Shown: positions 16,580 to 25,913 of the stretch, piece after piece
How the letters are laid out: every line of letters begins with the position of its first letter
Numbering within the stretch: position 1 is the stretch's first letter
DNA from: Chitinophaga niastensis
GTDB taxonomy: Bacteria > Bacteroidota > Bacteroidia > Chitinophagales > Chitinophagaceae
Direction of reading: 5' to 3'
DNA length: 64,000 bases
Assembly: GCF_003014755.1 (NCBI RefSeq)
Contig: NZ_PYAW01000001.1
Span: 372,001 to 436,000 of the forward strand
Program-made: the position numbers and the translations under genes
Notes under the pieces: model-generated
Databases searched by the model: none
What the model was told of the DNA's origin: nothing
Seen by the model: only the letters and a program-made list of their open reading frames with translations

Positions 16580-16936
16580 TTATTTTCCTTCTGCTTCCTG
16601 CCTTTCCTGGAACTTCTTGAAGAAGTCCTTTGCAAAAGCACGCATATCATCCGCCTGATCTTTGTAAGGGGTAGCCCTTCCGTAAGTATCTGCCATGGTC
16701 ATCATGGTCTGAAAAAAGAAATCAGCCATTTCGTCTACCATCATATCTTTTGTCCACAGGTCAATACGTAATGCCGCCTTTTCAGCCGGATCCCAGAAAG
16801 ATACGATCATGCCCTTGGCTTTGATCATGCGTTCTTCTTTATTATCTGTAGCGCTCCACTCTATTGATTCGGGCACCTTCTGGTCGTCCAGTCCAACCTG
16901 GATCTTTATAGTAGATATATTACTCATGATTATCAA
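16580..16936 (-). CDS. gldC: Gliding motility protein GldC
   Basis: A 118-residue cytoplasmic protein beginning MSNISTIKIQVGLDDQKVPE and containing IEWSATDN and ALRIDLWTKDMMVDEM, as in GldC. In Flavobacterium, GldC is associated with gliding but is not part of the core T9SS machine. The family is nearly confined to Bacteroidota, so the gene helps place the organism. It heads a short run with the YqeY-type gene. Confidence 0.9.
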   Translation of the reverse strand: MIIMSNISTIKIQVGLDDQKVPESIEWSATDNKEERMIKAKGMIVSFWDPAEKAALRIDLWTKDMMVDEMADFFFQTMMTMADTYGRATPYKDQADDMRAFAKDFFKKFQERQEAEGK

Positions 16937-17036
16937 TTAAAGCGCAAAAATAGCTATCATTTAGGGATTTCGTTATTTAGTTATTGATGGATTTTGCTTA
17001 AACAGATAAATAACAAGGGATTTAATATCAAAATAG

Positions 17037-18152
17037 CTAAGCAGTTAAATGTTTCCATAGTTGCGCTGCAGCGTGCTCCCAACTGCTGAAAGGCTTTATC
17101 GGTGGCACTTTTGCCAATAAGCGGGATCGTAATTGTTCATCTTTATATAACAAACTCATTTTCTCTGATAAATCGTCCAGGCTTGCCGGATCTGCGTACA
17201 AAACAGTATCCCCGCCGGCCTCGCGGGCAGCCACACTATCCAGGGCTATAACCGGTACCAGGCATCGCTGGGCCGCATATATGGGCAGTGCCAGGCCCTC
17301 AAACCTCGACGGATATACGAGCGCATAGGCGGCGGCTGTTAAACGCGCCAGGGCAGCTTCATCCGGACGCTCCACACACACCACATCCTGCCGGAACTTA
17401 TAACTTTGCAGCGCGGTGGCAATATCTGCACCTGCCGGTGTCAGGCTACCAGCCAATACCAGCTTGATATTGCTGCGCTGCCGCCTTTTCAGGGCAGAAA
17501 ATGCTTTCAATAGCGGGATGATATTATTACGGGGATGCATACTGCCTGTTACCAGGAAATATTCAGCTCCACTACTAAACTCTTTTTTTACGGCTTCCCG
17601 TTGTTCCCATTCCAGTGGCTGATAAAGCGGGCTTACGCCCGTATCCAGCCGGATTGTTTTATCTTTTACTGCCGGAGCATACCGCAATAATTCAGCCTTG
17701 CCGGTTTCCGACAATACAGCAATACGTTGTGCCTTTGCCAGGTACCTGGCAGTATTTTTTTTGAGATTCCGTTGTTGTAAAGATGGTTGCAAACCAGCGT
17801 CACGCAAAAAAGATAAGTCCCTGATCAGCAAACTGGCAGGTATTTTACTCCTCAGCGGCAAAGTACCATCCAGGCCCAGTACCAGGTCGGGCCGGAAAAC
17901 TTTCATAGCGCGGGGCAACTGCCATTCCAGCCACCAGTAAAGGTGCCAGGCTTTATTGCCTTTTAGCGGCAATATCACATTCGTCACATTCGCCGGAAAT
18001 GTAAGTCCGGCGGGTATCTCTCCATCAAAAAAAAATGTAAACCGGTGCGCTGGCTGCTGCCGGCACATTGCTAAAATTATTTCCGTTGCCACTCTTCCGG
18101 TATCGGCTGGCATGTCCTGCCGTAAACATGCGGCATTAACAGCAATTTGCAT
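17037..18152 (-). CDS. Glycosyltransferase, GT4-like
   Basis: About 371 residues with the GT-B fold: an N-terminal domain starting MQIAVNAACLRQDMPADTGR and a C-terminal donor-binding domain (FLVTGSMHPRNNIIPLLKAF; ALVYPSRFEGLALPIYAA with the E-x7-E type motif). I start at the ATG 18150-18152, where the first beta strand begins; an upstream ATG at 18191 adds 13 residues. It most likely makes a surface glycan. Donor and acceptor are unknown. Confidence 0.88.
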   Translation of the reverse strand: MQIAVNAACLRQDMPADTGRVATEIILAMCRQQPAHRFTFFFDGEIPAGLTFPANVTNVILPLKGNKAWHLYWWLEWQLPRAMKVFRPDLVLGLDGTLPLRSKIPASLLIRDLSFLRDAGLQPSLQQRNLKKNTARYLAKAQRIAVLSETGKAELLRYAPAVKDKTIRLDTGVSPLYQPLEWEQREAVKKEFSSGAEYFLVTGSMHPRNNIIPLLKAFSALKRRQRSNIKLVLAGSLTPAGADIATALQSYKFRQDVVCVERPDEAALARLTAAAYALVYPSRFEGLALPIYAAQRCLVPVIALDSVAAREAGGDTVLYADPASLDDLSEKMSLLYKDEQLRSRLLAKVPPIKPFSSWEHAAAQLWKHLTA

Positions 18153-18238
18153 AAACGATTCCTTTGTCTGCGAGCTTGCAAACGTACACAATTTTAGATT
18201 CGGGAAGATTGGATTTTGAGATCTCCGGATATATTCGC

Positions 18239-18670
18239 TTACTGATTCGACTTATTAGTGATATAAAACACTTTCGGTGTAGCTGTATTGGCGGTATTCC
18301 CGAAAGAGGCCAATGTTACTGTAACAGCATATGTTTTCAGTGGCTTCAGATGATGAAGCGTAATGCTGAAAGGGTTAGCAGTAACATCAGGCACCGCATC
18401 CTGTGCTAAAGGAATGTTTCCTGTTTCTGTTACTACATTCAGCGTTACCCCAACGCCTTTATCCGGTATTTTAGTGGTGATATTTACCTTAAACGTGAAA
18501 GTGCTGTCCAATGCCATGTTGTATTTGCCCTCCTGTACATCCGGCAATTCAAATTTCAACGCTTCCTCCTGCGGATTGGGTGCAGGATTATCACGTTTCT
18601 TTTTTTTGCAGGAAGAAAAGGTAATCAGGGTAATTGCTAAAAATGCCGGCAGAAAGGTTTTCAATAACAT
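18239..18670 (-). CDS. Putative lipoprotein, function unknown
   Basis: A 143-residue protein with a lipoprotein signal peptide: hydrophobic stretch, then the lipobox TFSSC (Cys about 21), followed by a lysine run and a Pro/Asn-rich linker. The rest looks like a single beta-sandwich domain of fibronectin or Ig-like type (LDSTFTFKVNI... LKPLKTYAVTVTLASFG). It should sit in the outer membrane or face the periplasm. No family assigned. Confidence 0.7.
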   Translation of the reverse strand: MLLKTFLPAFLAITLITFSSCKKKKRDNPAPNPQEEALKFELPDVQEGKYNMALDSTFTFKVNITTKIPDKGVGVTLNVVTETGNIPLAQDAVPDVTANPFSITLHHLKPLKTYAVTVTLASFGNTANTATPKVFYITNKSNQ

Positions 18671-18718
18671 AACAGCTTTATAAAGGAGCTATGAAATTAT
18701 GATTTATTTATATACAAA

Positions 18719-19849
18719 TCAAATTTTACTTCTTACATCCAGTGCATCCCTTAAACCATTGCCCAGTAAATTAAAAGCCAGTACCAGCAGCATAATAGCG
18801 ATACCCGGCGCCAAAGCCAGCAATGGATTATGGGTGATGATGAAATTGTAATTTTCTTTGATCATCAGTCCCCAGGAGGGTTGCGGAGGCTGTACACCTA
18901 CCCCCAGGAAACTAAGTCCCGCCTCTATTACAATAGCCGTGGCAAAATTGCCGGCAGCTACCACCATTACAGGTCCCAGAATATTGGGGAGTATATGTTT
19001 TATGATAATGCGCATATGTCCATAACCCAGGGCCCGTGCCGCTTCTACAAATTCCAGTTCCCGGATAGAGAGGATTTGTCCGCGGATGATACGCGCCACA
19101 CCTACCCACATAGTAAGGCCCACCGCAATAAACACCTGCCAAAACCCTTTTCCCATGGCCAATGTAAGGGCAAATACCAGCAACAGGGTGGGCATAGACC
19201 ACACCACATTTACCAGCCACATTACCGCATCGTCTGTTCGTCCTCTGAAATACCCGGCTATAGCACCCAACAGCACACCTATACTCAGTGAAATGATCAC
19301 GGCAATGCAGCCAACCCCTAAACTTACCCGTGTACCTACCAGCAAACGACTCAGGATATCACGACCAAATTTATCAGTGCCCAGCCAATACGTCTGAGAG
19401 AAAATCCGTTCCCTGCTGATCTTTTCCTGCAGCTGGCTTAACGGCATCGCTACAGCAGGAGGTTTTCCATACCAAATCTGCTCGAGGCTATACGTTTCCT
19501 GCCGACTGGTATATTCATCTACATAACGTTGTACCACCAGTGAGCTGTCCTTAAATTGCCAGGAGCGTACAGGCGTCCACGTTACATCCGACTCCTGACC
19601 ATACAGTAGCTGGTGAAAAAAAGATACGGAAGCAATTGGCTGTTCTTTTTTAATGGATAACATATGAATGCGGAATCCGGGATGCTGCCCTTCTACTTCC
19701 AGCACCATCCTGTTGGCATCCGGTGTATGATCCGGCGCGATGAGATATGCCACAGCACTGACGATCACCGCCAGGGCGATCACCAGCAAACCGGCTACAG
19801 CGCCTTTATTACGCCGCAACCGCTTCCAGGAAGATTGAATATTTGACAA
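18719..19849 (-). CDS. ABC transporter permease, dipeptide/oligopeptide type (DppC/OppC)
   Basis: A 376-residue inner-membrane permease with an N-terminal membrane segment, a non-membrane insert (about 40-145) and five further membrane segments. The inserted LGTDKFGRDILSRLLVGTR and EAARALGYGHMRIIIKHILP (the EAA loop that contacts the ATPase) are typical of DppC/OppC. No second permease, ATPase or binding protein lies nearby, so it must work with subunits encoded elsewhere. Confidence 0.9.
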   Translation of the reverse strand: MSNIQSSWKRLRRNKGAVAGLLVIALAVIVSAVAYLIAPDHTPDANRMVLEVEGQHPGFRIHMLSIKKEQPIASVSFFHQLLYGQESDVTWTPVRSWQFKDSSLVVQRYVDEYTSRQETYSLEQIWYGKPPAVAMPLSQLQEKISRERIFSQTYWLGTDKFGRDILSRLLVGTRVSLGVGCIAVIISLSIGVLLGAIAGYFRGRTDDAVMWLVNVVWSMPTLLLVFALTLAMGKGFWQVFIAVGLTMWVGVARIIRGQILSIRELEFVEAARALGYGHMRIIIKHILPNILGPVMVVAAGNFATAIVIEAGLSFLGVGVQPPQPSWGLMIKENYNFIITHNPLLALAPGIAIMLLVLAFNLLGNGLRDALDVRSKI

Positions 19850-19861
19850 TGGCTAGCTAAT

Positions 19862-21004
19862 TTAATTTACCTGGCGGCCTTTCCACTGATAACTACCAAA
19901 CTTGCCCAGCCAGCCGGCAACAACAATATAAGGAATATGAAATAACTGCCCGGGAATAAACCAAACCAGCAACTCCGTTTTATTGAAGAATCTCGCTACC
20001 GGCAGAAGGAAATATAGTTCCAACGTAACTTTAAACAATAGTACAATGAGGAACCATGGCCACCATACCGGCATAAATATAGCAATGATGCCCATGACCA
20101 GTAAGCAGGCATTAAACAGGTATACCAGCAGTAATACCCAGGTAATCCTTTTATCTTCGTATTTATCTGCCTTAGACGACCAGCGGATACGCTGGTTCAT
20201 AAAGTCTTTCAACGTATCTACCGCCAATGTACGTACCACGGCATCTTCACTTTTCAGGTACATCACACCATCAGGATAAGCGCTGTAAATTTTGTACATC
20301 AGCAGCATATCATCGCCGGAAGCGATATTATCAATACCACTAAAGCCTCCCACATCATAGAATGCCTGTTTTTCATAAGCCAGGTTAGCGCCATTACACA
20401 TGGTACCAGCTTCCAGTTGGGCCGCAGCACCAGTAATGCCCTGCATGGTCATAAAATCGAGTGATTGCAGCTTCTTGAAAAAATTATGCTCTTTGTAAAA
20501 GCTCACCGGTGCCGCTATAAATTTAGGCTGGTGTTTTTCGTAGAACTGCACAATTGTTTCTATCCAGCGCGGTCCCATTACACAGTCTGCATCTGTAGTA
20601 ACAATCAGGTCTCCGGTGGCCTGTGAGATGGCTATTTCAATGGCTTTTTTCTTATAGGAATTTAACCGCTGCTGTGCGTCCAGGTGACCTTTTAACTGCA
20701 GCAGATGTACATTATCTGCCTGGAAACCAGTTACCACGGCGGCTGTATCATCTGTAGAAAAATCATCTATCACAATTATTTCCAGCAAGGCAGCATCATA
20801 GGTTTGCTGGCGCAGTGCCTCCAGCAAGGCCGGTAGGTTAGCTGCTTCATCCCGTGCAGGTATAATCACTGTTACAAGTGTTTTACCAGCCTGTTGCCCG
20901 GTAAGTGTAAATTTCCTTAGCCGTGTCCAGCCAAGACTGTACCATAACATCAGTACGCCGTAACCTAAGGCCAATCCAATCAGTATTATTAAAAAAAAAT
21001 GCAT
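19862..21004 (-). CDS. Membrane-anchored family 2 glycosyltransferase
   Basis: A 380-residue protein with an N-terminal membrane anchor (about 1-25), a GT-A catalytic domain (TVIIPARDEAANLPALLEAL; VIDDFSTDDT; VTTDADC as the DxD region; RIRWSSKADKYED as a Q/RxxRW-type motif) and two or three C-terminal membrane segments (about 285-370). This architecture fits a processive or lipid-linked transferase. It is followed 12 bp on by the oligopeptide permease gene and preceded 5 bp by a hydrolase gene. Confidence 0.87.
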   Translation of the reverse strand: MHFFLIILIGLALGYGVLMLWYSLGWTRLRKFTLTGQQAGKTLVTVIIPARDEAANLPALLEALRQQTYDAALLEIIVIDDFSTDDTAAVVTGFQADNVHLLQLKGHLDAQQRLNSYKKKAIEIAISQATGDLIVTTDADCVMGPRWIETIVQFYEKHQPKFIAAPVSFYKEHNFFKKLQSLDFMTMQGITGAAAQLEAGTMCNGANLAYEKQAFYDVGGFSGIDNIASGDDMLLMYKIYSAYPDGVMYLKSEDAVVRTLAVDTLKDFMNQRIRWSSKADKYEDKRITWVLLLVYLFNACLLVMGIIAIFMPVWWPWFLIVLLFKVTLELYFLLPVARFFNKTELLVWFIPGQLFHIPYIVVAGWLGKFGSYQWKGRQVN

Positions 21005-21009
21005 CCGGG

Positions 21010-21810
21010 TTATAGATTTGATTTGATGATAAAGCCCAGCTGCGCGGATATCAGCTGATGACCCTTTTCCAATACCAGCATTTTGCAGGAAAATGATCCG
21101 TCTGCAAAGCGGGTACCTAGTACAGGTGGAATAACGCGGTCGTATTTCCCGAAGATCAGGAGTGTTAAAACGTTATAACGGGTTAATAATTGTTTGCAGT
21201 GCTTTTTATCCGGCATCATATTGCGCATGTTGGTCCATACATTATAAACAAAAGCTCTTTTCTCCGGTTCATCCATTCTGTTCAGCACAAACTTGTAAAT
21301 GCTTTGATTCAGTAATCCCAACCTGCGCCAGGTATGCAACAGACTAAAAAACAACTGCGGGTGATAGGTGTTGTACTTAAATATTTTATTGCCAATACCT
21401 GTACGGGTAACAAACAAATGCCAGGGATTGTTCCTGAAACCATCTCCGGCAGCCATTATGAGGCGGTCTATCCGCTCCGCCATCTTTTCTACCAGGCACA
21501 GTGCCAATCTCCCGCCCATACTATATCCCAACAAAGAAAACCTTTCCTTTCCCTGTTGCTGCAACACCAGCGAAATAATCGCCACCAGGTCTTCTTTTTC
21601 AAATACGCGCTTTTCCTGCCATTGGGTGCTGCCATGCAGCGGCATATCCAGTGCCACTATGGTAAAGATATCTCCCAGGGCTTCCGTAAGCGGTTTAAAA
21701 TGCGCAGCACTTTCCCCAAAGCCGTGCAAACAGATCAACAACTGTTCGCCCGTACCTTCGCAGGTGCCGTGAAAGCGGCTTTTCAAATATAGCAGTTCAA
21801 AATCGGGCAT
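21010..21810 (-). CDS. Alpha/beta hydrolase
   Basis: About 266 residues from the ATG at 21808-21810 (MPDFELLYLKSRFHGTCEG); a longer frame begins at 21891. The nucleophile elbow GYSMGGR, oxyanion region LLICLHGFGESAAHF, acid in LLIFGKYDRVIPP and terminal His in LEKGHQLIS make up a full triad. It has no signal peptide. It sits 5 bp upstream of the glycosyltransferase gene, so the two are probably one transcript. Confidence 0.85.
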   Translation of the reverse strand: MPDFELLYLKSRFHGTCEGTGEQLLICLHGFGESAAHFKPLTEALGDIFTIVALDMPLHGSTQWQEKRVFEKEDLVAIISLVLQQQGKERFSLLGYSMGGRLALCLVEKMAERIDRLIMAAGDGFRNNPWHLFVTRTGIGNKIFKYNTYHPQLFFSLLHTWRRLGLLNQSIYKFVLNRMDEPEKRAFVYNVWTNMRNMMPDKKHCKQLLTRYNVLTLLIFGKYDRVIPPVLGTRFADGSFSCKMLVLEKGHQLISAQLGFIIKSNL

Positions 21811-21955
21811 AACTGAAAAGGGCAACAATGATACTGAAAAATAATCATGTATCGCGAATTTGGGGAGTTGGACAAGGTCGAATATTAACATTTGCCATGG
21901 TCTTAAATTCGTAATTATTTAAGTAAATTACAGAACTACCAAAAATTCAGACAAC

Positions 21956-23749
21956 ATGGACGCAACAGTTGAAAATAAGACTGCGCTGAAGGGCGCAGAG
22001 TTCCTGGTAAAGGAAAGTGCTCCTGAAGAAGTGTTTACTCCCGAAGATTTTTCGGAAGAACAGCTGATGATCAAAGACATGGCCGACCAGTTCATCAGTA
22101 AGGAGGTAACCCCGCTTATTGACCGGATAGACAAGCTGGAAGAAGGTCTGATGCCATCGCTTTTGGAGAAGGCGGGTGAACAGGGACTGTTAGGTGCGTC
22201 CTTTCCCGAAGAATACGGCGGTTTAGGTAAAGATTTTGTAACAGCTACCATCATCAACGAAGGTCTGGGCGCAGGACACTCTTTTTCCGTAGCCATGGCC
22301 GCTCATACAGGTATCGGCTCGCTGCCCATCCTCTACTTCGGTACCGAAGAACAAAAACAAAAATATATTCCCAAACTGGCTACCGGCGAAATGAAAGGCG
22401 CCTATGCCCTCACAGAACCCGATTCGGGCTCTGATGCACTGGGAGCAAGAACTACTGCCAAATTAACGGAAGACGGCAAATACTACGTGCTGAATGGCCA
22501 GAAAAGCTGGATCACTAACTCCGGATTTGCAGACGTATTTACTGTATTTGCAAAAATTGACGGCGATAAATTCACTGCATTTATTGTAGACAAAGGTACC
22601 CCCGGATTCACACTGGGCGCAGAAGAACATAAAATGGGCATCAAAGGTTCTTCTACCCGGCAGATCTATTTCCAGGATGCGAAAGTACCGGCAGAAAATG
22701 TGCTGGGCGTGATCGGTAAAGGTCACCTCATTGCATTTAATATCCTGAACATAGGCCGTTTAAAACTCTGCGCTGCCGCATTGGGCGCTTCCAAGAAGTG
22801 CATCAACACTTCCGTGCAGTATGCCAATACCCGTGTACAGTTCAAACAACCCATCGCTAACTTTGGCGCTATCAAACATAAGCTGGCGGAAATGGCAATC
22901 CGTACCTGGACTTCAGAGTCCGCGCTATTCCGTACGGCCCAACTGATTGATGATAAAGAAAAAGAACTCTTTGCAGCAGGTCAACCATTCAACGAAGCCC
23001 TGTTAGGCGCTGCAGAAGAATATGCTGTAGAATGTGCCATCCTGAAAGTAAATGGCTCTGAAGTACTGGATTACGTGGTGGATGAAGGTGTGCAGATCCA
23101 CGGTGGTAATGGCTTCAGCGATGAATACGTTATTTCAAAAGCATACCGCGACTCCCGCATCAACCGCATCTTTGAAGGTACCAATGAAATCAATCGCCTC
23201 CTTACACTCGACATGACGCTGAAACGCGCCATGAAAGGCAAGCTGGATCTGATGAATCCTGCAATGAGCGTGATGAAAGAACTGATGAGCATTCCGGACT
23301 TCGGCAACGATGACGAAAGTACTTTCAGCAAGGAAAAGAAGATGATCGTTAACTTCAAAAAAGCGATCCTCATGGCTGCCGGCGCTGCTGCTCAAAAGCT
23401 CATGGCCAAACTGGAAACTGAACAGGAAATCCTGATGGATATTGCCGACATGGCTATTGAAACATTTGTGGCAGAAAGCGCACTGTTACGCCTGATCAAG
23501 CTCACTAACCATAAAGGAGAAAGTGCAGCTGCCCTGCAGACAGACATTGTACGCACCTTTATTTATGATGCAGCAGATCGTATCAATAAATCAGGTAAAG
23601 ATGCCATCAATGCATTTGCAGAAGGTGATGAACAACGTATGATGCTCCTTGGCCTGAAACGCTTCACCAAAACAGAACCATTCAACGCCAAAGACGCACG
23701 CAGAAGAATAGCTGACCGACTGATAGCTGACAACAAATACAGCTGGTAA
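21956..23749 (+). CDS. Acyl-CoA dehydrogenase, long form
   Basis: A 597-residue FAD enzyme. The N-terminal and middle domains (about 30-280) contain AYALTEPDSGSDALGARTTA and GQKSWITNSGFADVF. The catalytic-base region and C-terminal domain include QIHGGNGFSDEY and RIFEGTNEINRLL. About 150 further residues form an additional C-terminal helical part, as in very-long-chain-like dehydrogenases common in Bacteroidota. It performs the first step of fatty-acid beta-oxidation. It is divergent from the hydrolase gene upstream. Confidence 0.95.
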   Translation: MDATVENKTALKGAEFLVKESAPEEVFTPEDFSEEQLMIKDMADQFISKEVTPLIDRIDKLEEGLMPSLLEKAGEQGLLGASFPEEYGGLGKDFVTATIINEGLGAGHSFSVAMAAHTGIGSLPILYFGTEEQKQKYIPKLATGEMKGAYALTEPDSGSDALGARTTAKLTEDGKYYVLNGQKSWITNSGFADVFTVFAKIDGDKFTAFIVDKGTPGFTLGAEEHKMGIKGSSTRQIYFQDAKVPAENVLGVIGKGHLIAFNILNIGRLKLCAAALGASKKCINTSVQYANTRVQFKQPIANFGAIKHKLAEMAIRTWTSESALFRTAQLIDDKEKELFAAGQPFNEALLGAAEEYAVECAILKVNGSEVLDYVVDEGVQIHGGNGFSDEYVISKAYRDSRINRIFEGTNEINRLLTLDMTLKRAMKGKLDLMNPAMSVMKELMSIPDFGNDDESTFSKEKKMIVNFKKAILMAAGAAAQKLMAKLETEQEILMDIADMAIETFVAESALLRLIKLTNHKGESAAALQTDIVRTFIYDAADRINKSGKDAINAFAEGDEQRMMLLGLKRFTKTEPFNAKDARRRIADRLIADNKYSW

Positions 23750-23751
23750 AA

Positions 23752-23838
23752 TAGCTTTTAGTACTTAGCTTTTAGCATTTAGAAATATGCACAGATTATC
23801 TGTCATATTTTTCTAAACGCTAAAAGCTAAAGACTAAA
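23752..23838. repeat. Class A intergenic hairpin (TAGCTTT heptad units)
   Basis: Arms at about 23752-23789 and 23804-23838 pair imperfectly; the centre holds a small palindrome (ACAGATTATCTGT). Units such as TAGCTTT and TAGCATT are visible. It begins three bases after the TAA stop of the acyl-CoA dehydrogenase gene, so here the stop is not supplied by the repeat. Confidence 0.85.
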
Positions 23839-23915
23839 TCCTTCATTTCATTTCTCTCCTATTCCCCTCACCTGCTTATCTTTACAACATTATAAGATAT
23901 CGACGACGGGGCATT

Positions 23916-25661
23916 ATGCAATCAGCAAAGTTTTTTCTACCCATTTTTTTAGCACTAAGTATTCCTTTGCTCGCCAGCAGCCAGGCTTCTATACGCCTTA
24001 GCCAGCCTGCACGAGACCAAAGTAACGTTAACACCGCTAAACAATTTATTGCAGGGCGCACCTGTATTGGCTGTAAAGTCAGGATCAATAACGATACAGT
24101 ACACGTATATTCCACCGGCACTTTCGCGGCAAAATACGAATTACCCATTGGCAGAAGCGCTTTTGTCATCACTACAGAAGCACCTAACGGAGAAACCTAC
24201 ACGAAAAATATTACCTATTATTATAATCAGCTACCAGCACCCATCGCTACTACCTCTTTTCGCATAGATTTCGTAGAGATAACCCCCAAAGGAAATCTGC
24301 AACTGATGGAAGGCGATACGCTGCGCGTTAAAATGAAAGGCTTTCCAGGCGCAGAAGCCAGCTGGTTTAACAATGCCCCCTTGCGGGAAATGCCCGCTTC
24401 GCAAACAGGTGGTGTGCCGGGATATTATAGTGGCAGCTATATCATCCAGCCGGGCGACTCCATGCTGAATGGCAAATTAATCGTGAAACTGCGGAATCGT
24501 GGCGGTGAAACAGCGATCCTGGGCAGCCCTTACCACTACGCCGTGATGCGCAATTACATGCCACTTACCGGCCGCACCATCGACAACATGACCTACCTCA
24601 CTTCCAGCCCGCAAGGCGACAGATTAGGTCCTGAAAAGATTGGTTATCTCGATAAAGATGTGCTGTTACATATTGTTGGAAAGCAGGGAGATTACTATAA
24701 AGTACGTTTATCATCCAAACAAACTGCCTTCATACCAGAGCCGCTGGTAGACATAGAGATCCCACAGGACCATCTGCCGGTAAGCATTGTATCAGATGCG
24801 AAAATATGGGGAGATGAAAAATCCGATTACGTATCCGTAGCCTTATCTGATAAATTACCCTACACTTCTACACAACTCTCTTCCCCTGGAAAAATAATAG
24901 TAGATATACACGGCGTCTATGCTGAACAAGGCTTAAACACTTTACTGCAAGGCACCCGCGAAATAAATTCCGTAGTATGGCAACAACCCGCGCATGATGT
25001 ATGCCGCATGATCATCTCCTTAAAACATGCGCCCTGGGGATACCAGGTGTATTATGAAAATAACCGTATAACGGTAAAGGTTAAACGCGTTCCGGAAAAA
25101 CTCTCACTCAATAACCTCACCATTGGTATTGATCCTGGACATGGAGGAGTTAACCCCGGCGCTACAGGTCTCACGGGTGCAGTAGAAAAGCAATTAACAC
25201 TGGTACTCGCCCTGCAGCTGAAAACATTACTGGAAAAAGAGGGAGCTACAGTTATCATTACCCGCACCAGTGATAAATTTGTTGCTAACGAAGACAGGCT
25301 GTCCTTCTTTCGTCGTGCTAACCCTGATTTATTGCTGAGCATTCACTTAAATTCATCAGTGAACCCGGTAGATGTAAACGGCACTGCTACTTATTATAAG
25401 CAACCTTTCTGCGAAGCGCTCAACGCCGCTATCCATGAACGTATGTTGCAAACCGGCTTACGTGATTTCGGTAATAATCCCGACTTCAATTTCATCTTAA
25501 ATAATCCTACTGAATTTCCGGATGCATTGGTAGAAACCTTGTTTCTAAGTAATCCGGGGGATGAGGAAAAAGTGCTGCAACCCGCGTTTCAACAGCTGAT
25601 GGTGGAGAAGATAGTACTGGGTGTGAAGGATTATTTACAGCAGATGGAGGCGAAACGTTAA
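23916..25661 (+). CDS. N-acetylmuramoyl-L-alanine amidase
   Basis: A 581-residue exported protein: signal peptide (about 1-23), a long N-terminal region with an AMIN-like beta domain (about 290-380), then the zinc amidase_3 catalytic domain (about 400-575). Zinc-site motifs are GIDPGHGGVNPGATG (His), the conserved Glu in GAVEKQL, LLSIHLNSS (His) and the catalytic Glu in ALVETLFLSNPGDEE. It cleaves peptide stems from glycan strands during growth or cell separation. Confidence 0.92.
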   Translation: MQSAKFFLPIFLALSIPLLASSQASIRLSQPARDQSNVNTAKQFIAGRTCIGCKVRINNDTVHVYSTGTFAAKYELPIGRSAFVITTEAPNGETYTKNITYYYNQLPAPIATTSFRIDFVEITPKGNLQLMEGDTLRVKMKGFPGAEASWFNNAPLREMPASQTGGVPGYYSGSYIIQPGDSMLNGKLIVKLRNRGGETAILGSPYHYAVMRNYMPLTGRTIDNMTYLTSSPQGDRLGPEKIGYLDKDVLLHIVGKQGDYYKVRLSSKQTAFIPEPLVDIEIPQDHLPVSIVSDAKIWGDEKSDYVSVALSDKLPYTSTQLSSPGKIIVDIHGVYAEQGLNTLLQGTREINSVVWQQPAHDVCRMIISLKHAPWGYQVYYENNRITVKVKRVPEKLSLNNLTIGIDPGHGGVNPGATGLTGAVEKQLTLVLALQLKTLLEKEGATVIITRTSDKFVANEDRLSFFRRANPDLLLSIHLNSSVNPVDVNGTATYYKQPFCEALNAAIHERMLQTGLRDFGNNPDFNFILNNPTEFPDALVETLFLSNPGDEEKVLQPAFQQLMVEKIVLGVKDYLQQMEAKR

Positions 25662-25671
25662 TGTGAGAATT

Positions 25672-25906
25672 TTGTCTTTCTCCCGATTAGGTTGATTATA
25701 CTGATTCTCCCGATTTTATTTTGATTTTGAAAGATTTTAAAAGATTGGCGAAGATTATCTGAACTGTGATTTTTATGATTTTTTTGATGATCCTGATTAG
25801 CGAAAAAATCATAAAAATCACAGTTCAGATAATCTCCGCTAATCTTCTTAAATCAAAAATAAAATCGGGGTAATCAGTATAATCAGCCTAATCGGGAGAA
25901 AGACAA
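25672..25906. repeat. Class D giant palindrome (235 bp) with GATT units
   Basis: The gap between two convergent genes is almost one inverted repeat. Left arm about 25672-25785, right arm about 25803-25906, loop 17 nt. The arms agree over long stretches (for example the 19-nt block TTGTCTTTCTCCCGATTAG is perfect) with a 10-12 nt insertion in the left arm. GATT recurs every 8-10 nt. It is long enough to serve as a two-way terminator. Confidence 0.9.
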
Positions 25907-25913
25907 TTTTGAA

